Source: a virus. Taken from it: a stretch of 25,334 nucleotides of DNA. The DNA lies in IMG/VR virus record IMGVR_UViG_3300014501_000067, positions 1 to 25,334 of that record. One strand, 5' to 3'. The notes beneath the pieces are model-generated. The model saw only the letters and a program-made list of their open reading frames with translations. It had not been told where the DNA came from and ran no database searches. The position numbers and the translations under genes are program-made. This document shows positions 7,020-13,163 of the stretch, piece after piece (positions within the stretch are counted from its first letter, which is position 1; each line of letters begins with the position of its first letter).

Positions 7020-7414
7020 GCCGTCGATGACCCGGTAGGAATAGGAGCAGCCGGTGGCGAGAGCGCCGTAGACGGCGCCGAGCTGTTCCCGGAAGTTTCT
7101 TCCGGGCTCGCCACCGGCCGCGCTTCCCCCGTGGCGTTCTCCATGGGGGTCAACCCGGCGACGCGCAGAACAGCCGCCACGGCGGCGTTGAGTTCCTCGA
7201 GCGTCGCTTCGAGATCGAGCACGGCCTCGGCAGTGAGGTCGGGCTGCGCCGGCGCGAACCCGGCGGTCACTACCTTGGCGGCGGCCTCAATCAGCGCGCC
7301 GCCCGATTTGCCGGTCATGTCGTCGAGCGCATCGAGCAGGTGGCGCAATTGGCCGAGCTTCAGCGGGCGGACCTCTAAGCCTCGTCCGCCCAGGGTGACG
7401 ACGGTCTTGGTCAT
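7016..7414 (-). CDS. Tail assembly chaperone, N-terminal (G-type) part
   Basis: A 132-residue protein located between the major tail protein and the tape measure, the place of lambda gpG and GTA chaperones, which bind the tape measure and recruit tail tube subunits. The first 95 residues look folded (LEVRPLKLGQLRHLLDALDD; LDLEATLEELNAAVAAVLRV). The last 35 (ATGEARPVASPEETSGNSSA and onward) are Ser/Pro/Ala-rich, as expected if real coding switches to the -1 frame there. The start ATG at 7414 comes 4 nt after the stop of the tail tube gene, with a GGGG SD. Assignment rests on position and the two-frame layout rather than on a sequence motif. Confidence 0.7.
   Translation of the reverse strand: MTKTVVTLGGRGLEVRPLKLGQLRHLLDALDDMTGKSGGALIEAAAKVVTAGFAPAQPDLTAEAVLDLEATLEELNAAVAAVLRVAGLTPMENATGEARPVASPEETSGNSSAPSTALSPPAAPIPTGSSTA
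7124..7130 (-). other. Candidate -1 frameshift site in the tail chaperone
   Basis: In the upstream chaperone frame the codons ACG GGG GAA give the heptamer G-GGG-GAA. From here the -1 frame stays open through the 7019 ATG to the stop at 6732. The second codon does not re-pair perfectly, so the exact slip site is uncertain; any point between here and about 7095 would keep the reading frame. Confidence 0.35.
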
Positions 7415-7420
7415 CCCCGG

Positions 7421-8185
7421 CTACTCGTTGACGCTCAACGTGCCGATCGTGCCGGTCACATCGGCGAAGGCGCTGAAGTCGAATTCCTGGATCTCGTAAT
7501 CGTCGATCTTGGTCGGCAGCGACAATTTCGTCGCGGTGCACGCGTTCAACATCAGCGCCAAACCGGCCGGCGTGCCCTGAACCGTCTTGGTCGTGTAGAA
7601 GGTTGCCTTGAAGGTCGGCGTCGAACCCATGAACTGGTTGGTCAGCACCAGCTTCTTGCCGGAGCTGGCGGTGTAGAGATAGCTGATCAGCAATGACGCC
7701 CCCGCATCGGCAGCGGCGAAGGTGTAGATTCCGGTCGAGAGGTTGACCGAATATTGGCCGGCGGCCGATGGCGTTGTGACTCGAGTGAAGCGGTTCCCGG
7801 CAGCGGCGCCGGTGGCGTAATAGAGGCCGAGATCATCGACGTAGCTGGCGGCGTTGGCGACCGTTACAGTATAGGGAGTGGTCGCCGGAACCGTCGCCGC
7901 CTCGTTCTCGGAAATGGTCAGCTGGCCCGTCGCCGGCGTCTGCCCGAAGAATAAATCCCCGTAGATCGCGCCGAAAATGCGGGCGAATTTCGCCTTGCCG
8001 CTGATCTTGCCCTGGCCGCGGGCGATATCGACCGGGAACTGGAACTGGCCCCACAATTCCTTGGTCTGCCAGTCCCAATCGATCTGCACGTCTTGGAGGA
8101 TGCCGAACTGGTCGGGGCCGATACCCGATCCGGTCGCATCGGTTCGGTTGCCCCACAGCGCCCCGGCGCCGAATGCGAGCTGCAT
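7421..8185 (-). CDS. Major tail (tube) protein
   Basis: A 254-residue protein that builds the tail tube. The start resembles tail-tube proteins of siphophage-like prophages: MQLAFGAGALWGNRTDATG, then FGILQDVQIDWDWQTKELWG, QFPVDIARGQGKISGKAKFA and FGAIYGDLFFGQT. A beta insertion of about 100 residues in the middle (LTISENEAATVPATTPYTV to LLISYLYT) splits the core, and the C-terminal part (ATKLSLPTKIDDYEIQEFDF) closes it. The ATG at 8185 has a strong GGAGGAG SD overlapping the end of the small gene upstream. It is followed by the assembly chaperones, as usual. Confidence 0.85.
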   Translation of the reverse strand: MQLAFGAGALWGNRTDATGSGIGPDQFGILQDVQIDWDWQTKELWGQFQFPVDIARGQGKISGKAKFARIFGAIYGDLFFGQTPATGQLTISENEAATVPATTPYTVTVANAASYVDDLGLYYATGAAAGNRFTRVTTPSAAGQYSVNLSTGIYTFAAADAGASLLISYLYTASSGKKLVLTNQFMGSTPTFKATFYTTKTVQGTPAGLALMLNACTATKLSLPTKIDDYEIQEFDFSAFADVTGTIGTLSVNE

Positions 8186-8186
8186 G

Positions 8187-8395
8187 TCAGAGGACTCCTC
8201 CAGAGAGATTGACGAGGCGCCGCTTCAGCTCTTCCTTGGCGGCAAAAGCATGGTTCCAGGCCAGCGTCACTTGGGCCACTGGGGACCGGGGAAATGATCG
8301 GCCCACCAGCGCTCCACGAGGTCCTCGAGCGGTCCCGGTGCCGCCGAGCCGCTCGGTGGCGGCCGCGCAACGTCGAGGCCGGCGGTTTCTTCCAT
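8187..8395 (-). CDS. Small tail-module protein, split by a -1 frame change
   Basis: From ATG 8395 (SD AGGAG) the first frame reads MEETAGLDVARPPPSG and then a Pro/Ala linker and LEDLVERWWADHFPG, and stops at TGA 8269-8267. The -1 frame from the same point reads RSPVAQVTLAWNHAFAAKEE followed by LKRRLVNLSGGVL and stops at 8187, 1 nt before the tail tube ATG. Joined, they give a 69-residue protein of the type I recall upstream of tail tube genes in related prophages (W..HF..S.V...T..WN...AAKE.LKRRL). Neither half alone makes sense. The junction carries the heptamer TTTCCCC in the correct phase for -1 slippage. The alternative is a 1-nt insertion in the C run, making a pseudogene. Function is unknown. 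Confidence 0.65.
8288..8294 (-). other. Slippery heptamer T-TTC-CCC in the small tail gene
   Basis: The minus-strand sequence TTTCCCC follows the X-XXY-YYZ pattern. In frame zero it is read T TTC CCC; after -1 slippage both tRNAs re-pair fully (TTT, CCC). It lies exactly where the two halves of the 69-residue protein must be joined. It could equally be a mutated C homopolymer. Confidence 0.5.
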
Positions 8396-8408
8396 GGGTC
8401 AACTCCTG

Positions 8409-8843
8409 CTAGAGGCAGAGGATTTCAACCGGGATGATCGCGACCGCCTGGTCACGGAGCACCCCTTCATCAGTTAAAATTTTGCCGGCGATGTAGGCGT
8501 GCTGAACCACCGCCGGCAGCCCCAGGTTCTGCACCCCCGTCGCCGGCGATGGGGCGAGCGCCGCCTCGACGCCATCGACCAGCGGATTGAGCACCGTCGC
8601 CGGCGCCACATAGGGATTGGTCACATGCGCGTACACGTAGAGCTCGACGCCGAGCGTCCAAACCGTCGGCCCGCCGAGCGTCGCCACCGATGCGAGCTCC
8701 GACTTCTGGCGCATCAACAGCGCGGGCTGCTCTGCCGGGGTCAGGCTGCTCCAGTGACGCAATCGGCGCGACGTCGTGACAAAATTGGCCGCGTCTGCAA
8801 CGAGCGCGAACAGCGCGGCATAGATCGGTTCGCGCGTGATCAT
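8409..8843 (-). CDS. Tail completion / tail terminator-like protein
   Basis: A 144-residue protein between the head-tail connector and the tail tube, where siphophages encode tail terminator or completion proteins. It begins MITREPIYAALFALVADAAN, then FVTTSRRLRHWSSLTPAEQP, a pattern I recall from prophage tail-completion proteins. The middle (TLGVELYVYAHVTNP) and the end (DQAVAIIPVEIL) look like beta strands of a ring-forming protein. The ATG overlaps the stop of the connector gene (ATGA), so it is coupled to it. The role is inferred from order and resemblance, not from a catalytic motif. Confidence 0.65.
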   Translation of the reverse strand: MITREPIYAALFALVADAANFVTTSRRLRHWSSLTPAEQPALLMRQKSELASVATLGGPTVWTLGVELYVYAHVTNPYVAPATVLNPLVDGVEAALAPSPATGVQNLGLPAVVQHAYIAGKILTDEGVLRDQAVAIIPVEILCL

Positions 8844-9478
8844 AACGCGGCCGCCACCAGCGCGGGATCGGTCGCGGTGGCGGCGAGGCGCCGGGCAAAG
8901 CCCGACACCGGCGCCTGGGCACGATATTGCCCGAGCAGCAGCTTCACGTCGTCGGTCATGTCCTGCTGGGAATAGGTGACGGTTTCGCCGCCGCCCAGGG
9001 CACTCGATACCTCGCTGATGTGGGTGCGCTCGCGATATCGCATGGACACCAGCTCGATGCAGGCTTGGGCGATGTCCGGCGGGGTCGTCGCAAAGCCCGC
9101 AGTGTAGCTGACCATCACATTCTGTGCCCGCCGGGTGAATACATAGCCGCGCAAGGCCAGCTCGGTTGGGCTGAACACATACCCGGCGCCATAGCCGCCG
9201 TCGCTCGGGGACGGCGGTATTTCAAGGCCATCGATCGACAATGACAGCACCGCGGTGACCGGAAAGTTGGCGAAGGCGAGGCGCTGTCCGCCGGTCCCGT
9301 CGCGAACCTCCTGCCAATCGCCGAGCGCGATCTGGCGTTGCAGCCAGCTCTGGACAACCTGGCTGGCCCCGGTGATCAGGCGCGCCAGTAATACGTCGTC
9401 CGTATCCGGGTAAGGGTCCTGTCCGGTCTGCAGCCAGGCCTTGACATCGTCAAGAGTAGCCAGATCGCCAAACGCCAT
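8840..9478 (-). CDS. Head-tail connector (gp6-like) protein
   Basis: A 212-residue protein of the head-tail connector type that forms a ring below the portal. The N-terminal half matches the family pattern: LATLDDVKAWLQTG, DDVLLARLITGASQVVQSWL, then FPVTAVLSLSIDGLEIP and VMVSYTAGFATTPPDIAQAC. The C-terminal part is longer than a minimal gp6 protein (SSALGGGETVTYSQQDMTDD onward). The ATG at 9478 is preceded by GGGATGGAG. It follows the capsid gene and precedes the tail completion gene, the standard order. Confidence 0.75.
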   Translation of the reverse strand: MAFGDLATLDDVKAWLQTGQDPYPDTDDVLLARLITGASQVVQSWLQRQIALGDWQEVRDGTGGQRLAFANFPVTAVLSLSIDGLEIPPSPSDGGYGAGYVFSPTELALRGYVFTRRAQNVMVSYTAGFATTPPDIAQACIELVSMRYRERTHISEVSSALGGGETVTYSQQDMTDDVKLLLGQYRAQAPVSGFARRLAATATDPALVAAAL

Positions 9479-9539
9479 CGCTCCATCCCTTGAAATAACT
9501 CACCACGGCGTCAGTGAGGCGACGAGAAGGAAAGATCAT
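9450..9539 (-). CDS. Possible small ORF between capsid and connector genes
   Basis: A 29-residue frame (MIFPSRRLTDAVVSYFKGWS, then DGVWRSGYS) with an SD-like GAGAGGGTGAGG just before its ATG, overlapping the first 29 nt of the connector gene. It fills most of the 99-nt gap after the capsid gene, which otherwise holds nothing I recognise. The SD and its basic/aromatic composition are the only support; it could be chance. Confidence 0.25.
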   Translation of the reverse strand: MIFPSRRLTDAVVSYFKGWSDGVWRSGYS

Positions 9540-9577
9540 CCTCACCCTCTCGCCGCCGCACTGGTGAACGAGCGCGA

Positions 9578-11065
9578 TTACCCGTTGCCGATATTGGTGA
9601 TGACCCCCATCGCGAACGGCGCGTAGACCGCCAGCACCTCTTCGGCGTAGACGCCGACTTGGCGCTGACGGGTTATCACCGGCCAGTCGATCTCGTAGTA
9701 GTCTTGCCGGGTCTTTACCTCGGCGACGTTCGGCACCTCGTTCGACTGGTACTGGACGGGCAGGTTCTCGGCCCAACCGATGATCGTCCCGGCCGGGATC
9801 CTCGGATGAATGCGGATCGGAATGCGCAACCCGCCATTCAAGGCGTACGGATTGAAGTAGAACGATACCGCGCCCGCCGCCGCCAGATCGTACGCGTTGC
9901 CGTCGCCGCTGACCTCATAGCGCAGCAGCGGCCCCGAGGCGTTGGACAGCACCTTGTTGGTGATGTTCTTCAGCTCCTGCGCATTGACGTAAAGGACCGT
10001 CGGCGAGACCTCGAAATTGTTCCACATGGTCTGGAACATCGTGTCGATCTCGACGACCGAGCCGCGGCCCGACGCGGTCAGCGGCGTGCCGGTCCCTGCG
10101 GTGCCGGTTGCCAGGCTGCTGACATAGGCGTTGGAGCCCGATTTCAGCGCAGCGGTGAGGAGCCCGTCATAGGCATAGCTCGGATTGGCCGAATTATCGG
10201 CGGTCACCGCCGACACCGCCTGCTGCCCGCCGGTCAGCGGCGCCGCGACGGTCGCGCTGTTGATCGTGGTGATCGCCTGCAGCGTCTCCGAGCCGGCGGT
10301 GCCGACAAACCAGGCATAGGCGACCGCGCCCTGGATCGCCGTGACACTGGCGAACAGGGTCTGACCCAATGTTACCGCCTGGGTCGCATTCGCGCTCTTG
10401 TTGGACGAACCACCCGACAACACGAAGGTCTTGCCGTCGGCGCCGTTGATGGTCTTGGTTGTGGCAATCCCCGAGGCAAGGCTCGAGTTTTGGTAGCCTT
10501 CGAGGGTCAGTGCAACGACGATGACCGAATAGGTCGCGCTCGGTAATGTCGCTCCCGAGCCCGAGGCCGACAGCACCGGCGCTGTCGGGGTGCCCAGTTG
10601 CAGCGAGGCATTGCCGGCGAGGATCGCCATCTCCTCCTTTAGCATCAGCTTCTGCAACAAGCGGAAGGTCATGCGCGCCTGGATGTCCTCGAAATGGCGC
10701 CCGGCGCTGATCGCCTCATAGGTGGCCGCGTCTTCCTCGCCGATCGTCACGTAACTGGCCGATTTGGAAGCGGTCGAATAGGACATCTGGCCCGAGCGCT
10801 GGCCTTCCGGGACCCAGCCCATCGAGTCGAAGCCGGAGCCGGTCAGCGCGGTCACCTGGCGCCAGTTGGTCGCCGTGCCGGTGCCGCCGCCGATCCGCGG
10901 TATCACGTTGCGGATCGGCGTCACGACCGGATAGAGGTTCTTGGCCGGCGCTTGCAGGTCAAAGGCAACAAGGCCGGTGCCGGTGGAAATCGATTTGGTG
11001 ATCCGGTCGTCGGGCGTGCGCAACGCGCCCTTCACCAGATCGAGGGTGTCCTGGGTCGGGTTCAT
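9578..11065 (-). CDS. Major capsid protein, HK97-like, with an inserted beta domain
   Basis: A 495-residue protein. The start is MNPTQDTLDLVKGALRTPDD at 11065, chosen because a strong SD (GGAAGGAAA) precedes it; the longer frame would start inside a terminator hairpin. Typical coat features are VTPIRNVIPRIGGGTGTATN near residue 50, GWVPEGQRSGQMSYS near 84, a spine-helix-like RMTFRLLQKLMLKEEMAILA at 131-150, and the C-terminal EVKTRQDYYEIDWPVITRQ. Between about residues 158 and 288 lies a Ser/Thr/Gly-rich domain (TYSVIVVALTLEGYQ... AVAYAWFVGT) that resembles a fibronectin-III or Ig-like fold and is not part of the coat core; it may be displayed on the capsid. No scaffold gene is seen, and the protease lies immediately upstream. 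Confidence 0.85.
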   Translation of the reverse strand: MNPTQDTLDLVKGALRTPDDRITKSISTGTGLVAFDLQAPAKNLYPVVTPIRNVIPRIGGGTGTATNWRQVTALTGSGFDSMGWVPEGQRSGQMSYSTASKSASYVTIGEEDAATYEAISAGRHFEDIQARMTFRLLQKLMLKEEMAILAGNASLQLGTPTAPVLSASGSGATLPSATYSVIVVALTLEGYQNSSLASGIATTKTINGADGKTFVLSGGSSNKSANATQAVTLGQTLFASVTAIQGAVAYAWFVGTAGSETLQAITTINSATVAAPLTGGQQAVSAVTADNSANPSYAYDGLLTAALKSGSNAYVSSLATGTAGTGTPLTASGRGSVVEIDTMFQTMWNNFEVSPTVLYVNAQELKNITNKVLSNASGPLLRYEVSGDGNAYDLAAAGAVSFYFNPYALNGGLRIPIRIHPRIPAGTIIGWAENLPVQYQSNEVPNVAEVKTRQDYYEIDWPVITRQRQVGVYAEEVLAVYAPFAMGVITNIGNG

Positions 11066-11090
11066 CGGTGTTTCCTTCCGCTCGGGCATC

Positions 11091-11113
11091 AAAAAACCCG
11101 GCATTGGCCGGGT
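11091..11113 (-). terminator. Intrinsic terminator between protease and capsid genes
   Basis: On the minus strand: ACCCGGC, loop CAAT, GCCGGGT, then a run of six T. The 7-bp stem, 4-nt loop and T run are textbook. It lies 26 nt after the protease stop and 26 nt before the capsid start. No convincing promoter is visible between it and the capsid gene, so readthrough, antitermination or RNA processing must set capsid expression. Confidence 0.8.
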
Positions 11114-11139
11114 CTGGGTTAGGGTTCAGGCCGTCGGCG

Positions 11140-12579
11140 CTACCAGGTCGCGACTCCCGCCGACCGGCCAACGGGAACTATCGGGTTGGCGTGCGCCGCC
11201 TTGATCAGGGTCAGGGTGCGCTCCTCATCGCTCATTCGCGCGAGCGCGGCGACGACGTCTTCGGCGGGTGGGATCGTGCCGCCGGCATCTTTCCGCTTCG
11301 AGAGCCCAACAAATCCGCGCGCGACGGTCTGCGGCGGCAGCGGCGTACGGGCGATCTGCTCGACTCGTTTTTGCAGTGCATCGAGGCGCGGCATGATCTC
11401 GCCGGCGAGCTTGGCAAGACCGGTGGCGACGGGTGCAAAATCGGGCCGGCGCACCTTGCGCAGATTGCCGGCGATGGCCAGCGCGGCCAGGTCGGCCTGG
11501 GCCGATCCGTCGCTGCCATCGACCAGTTCGGCGCTTTCCTCGGCGACGAGAGATTGGAGGAAGTCGCACAATTCGGCGATGATCCCTTGCAGCTGCGGCG
11601 CCAGAGGCGAATCGTCCGCTTCTGTCGCCGCCTCGATCGCGATGCGGTCGTAGAGCCAGTCGAGATCGAGGATGAGTTGCGCCAGGCGCCCGACCTCGGC
11701 AAGGCTTTTGCGCGCCGGTTCGGCCGCGCGGCCAGGCCCGGAGACGGCCGCCGGCGGCCCGTCGCGATCGACCTTCTCCTGCCAGGCGGCGACGATCCGC
11801 GCCTTGATGCGCTCGAGTTGGGCCGCCGTGTAGCGGCGCGCGTTGCCGGGCTGGTGAATAAAGGCCCAGGCGGCGCGGATATGGCGCTCGGTGTCGATCG
11901 GATAGCGCTTCTTTCCGTCCGGGCGATAGCCGGGATCGGCATAATCGACGTCGCCATAGGGGTCGCCGTCGCCCTCGGCCGCATCCTCATCATGCTCACC
12001 GGGGGCTGTCGCGGCGGCGGGCTCATGCCCTTCGAGGCAGCGCACCGCCTCCGCCTTCGCGAGATGGCGGTGGCCGGCAACTCCACAATCCCAGATCTGC
12101 ACGGGTGCGCCGGTTGTCGCCGCAATAGTGGCCATACTGCCTCCTGTCGCCGGGCCGGTGGAAAATTTCCAGCAATCGAATACCGCATCGGGGTTGGCCG
12201 GGCGGTCGACCACCGAGATTTCGGTCAGGCGAAGCGCGGTGATCAGCCGCCGGTCGGCGGGATCACGGGCGGTCACCCTGCCGCCGATCGAGAAACCCTT
12301 GTAGACGCCTTCGACGACCTTCTGCCAGGCATCGGCGTCGACGATCTTGGCCCCGAGATAGAGGCCCTTGTCGTCGACGGCGGCTTCCGTGGCGACACCG
12401 ACCGCCGAGGGCTGATGCATCTCGCGGATATTGGCAAAGCGCATGTAGTCGTCTAGCGCCGCGGTCAACGCCTCGCGGGTGACGGTCTCGCCCTGGTCGT
12501 CCTCAGCCTCGGTCGACGCATAGCCCCACACCATCCGCTGTTCGGCATCGACCTTGGCGATCGGCCAGTAAAAGCGCAT
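11140..12579 (-). CDS. XkdF-like prohead protease with DUF6582-like C-terminal region
   Basis: A 479-residue protein starting at ATG 12579 (SD GAGGAGAG). Residues 1-135 form a phage prohead serine protease domain of the XkdF/S78 type: VWGYASTEAEDDQG, probable catalytic His55 in IREMHQPS, Ser97 in VYKGFSIGG and the family motif LTEISVVDRPANP. It would trim capsid proteins during assembly. Next is a Cys/His cluster (Cys165, His170, His172, Cys181, His185) that could bind a metal. An acidic linker follows, then a DUF6582-like module at about 223-270 (KRYPIDTERHIRAAWAFI ... LERIKARIVAAW). The rest is helical and charged, with a possible coiled coil (AKLAGEIMPRLDALQKRVEQ), and could act as a fused scaffold. 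That role is inferred. It directly precedes the capsid gene. Confidence 0.8.
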   Translation of the reverse strand: MRFYWPIAKVDAEQRMVWGYASTEAEDDQGETVTREALTAALDDYMRFANIREMHQPSAVGVATEAAVDDKGLYLGAKIVDADAWQKVVEGVYKGFSIGGRVTARDPADRRLITALRLTEISVVDRPANPDAVFDCWKFSTGPATGGSMATIAATTGAPVQIWDCGVAGHRHLAKAEAVRCLEGHEPAAATAPGEHDEDAAEGDGDPYGDVDYADPGYRPDGKKRYPIDTERHIRAAWAFIHQPGNARRYTAAQLERIKARIVAAWQEKVDRDGPPAAVSGPGRAAEPARKSLAEVGRLAQLILDLDWLYDRIAIEAATEADDSPLAPQLQGIIAELCDFLQSLVAEESAELVDGSDGSAQADLAALAIAGNLRKVRRPDFAPVATGLAKLAGEIMPRLDALQKRVEQIARTPLPPQTVARGFVGLSKRKDAGGTIPPAEDVVAALARMSDEERTLTLIKAAHANPIVPVGRSAGVATW

Positions 12580-12636
12580 CGAGAACTCTCCTCGGTTCGT
12601 GCCCGTCCAGGAATTGCGATCCACCGCCCCGCCCGC

Positions 12637-13128
12637 TCAAAGCTCCAAGGCGCTGATCGAGACGGTGGCGATCGAGGCCGTGCCGCCGGTTATTGCGGTG
12701 AGACCGACATCGACCCAATAGGCGGTGCCGACAGTGAGCCCGGTCACGACCGCCTGCACGCTGAACGGGATCTTGTTCGTCACGGGGTTGTTGTCGGCGA
12801 TGTTGTTGCCGACCGCTGTCCCGGTAAGCGCCGCGCCATTGGTTGGCGCCGTGCCGGTGCCGTAGCGGATCTGCAAACTGGCGCCGTCGCCGGTCGTGCC
12901 GTTGGTCAGGGTCCCACTGACGATCAGCAGCACATTGCCGCTGTGCGCCGGGATGATCGCCCCGGCGAGCCCCATCATCAGGCCGGTCGTGCTGGTCGTG
13001 CCGGCCGGCGCCGCTACGTTGGCCTGCGTCGCGTTAGATGGATGCGGGCCGTAGACCGTGGTGCCGGCCTGTGCCGGGACGACGGCGGCGCCGATCAGCA
13101 GCAGGCACAAAGGGATCAATCGTTTCAT
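12637..13128 (-). CDS. Secreted beta-rich protein in the head module
   Basis: A 163-residue protein with a strong signal peptide (Lys2, Arg3, core LIPLCLLLIGAAVV, cut after AQA near residue 22). The mature part is Gly/Thr/Ala-rich with alternating hydrophobic residues (NVLLIVSGTLTNG; PFSVQAVVTGLTVGTAYWVD), suggesting a beta sandwich like phage decoration or fibre domains. Its ATG overlaps the stop of a 12-codon mini-ORF, which itself overlaps the stop of the upstream gene. It lies between the fibre-like gene and the prohead protease. No family was recognised. Export signals are unexpected for a virion part. Confidence 0.7.
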   Translation of the reverse strand: MKRLIPLCLLLIGAAVVPAQAGTTVYGPHPSNATQANVAAPAGTTSTTGLMMGLAGAIIPAHSGNVLLIVSGTLTNGTTGDGASLQIRYGTGTAPTNGAALTGTAVGNNIADNNPVTNKIPFSVQAVVTGLTVGTAYWVDVGLTAITGGTASIATVSISALEL

Positions 13129-13163
13129 CGGTGCGTCAGCCTCTTCGGGTTGATTTCTGACAT
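13125..13163 (-). CDS. 12-residue mini-ORF linking two secreted protein genes
   Basis: [12 protein letters not shown]. The ATG shares its A with the TGA of the upstream gene (TGATG) and its own TGA overlaps the next ATG (ATGA). It also contains the GAAGAGG that may serve as SD for the next gene. It probably works as a reinitiation relay rather than as a functional peptide. Confidence 0.35.
   Translation of the reverse strand: MSEINPKRLTHR

Noticed and set aside
6078-7499. Long plus-strand ORF (473 residues) over the cargo and chaperone genes
   Set aside because: It is antisense to genes with recognisable products, SDs and coupled starts. Its translation is Arg/Gly/Ala-rich without domains, a normal artefact of GC-rich DNA.
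11066-11104. Longer start for the capsid protein
   Set aside because: That start lies inside the terminator stem-loop; the downstream ATG has a strong SD at good spacing.
11068-12456. Long plus-strand ORF (462 residues) opposite the prohead protease
   Set aside because: It lies antisense to a clear protease domain, spans the terminator hairpin and shows only composition-driven sequence.
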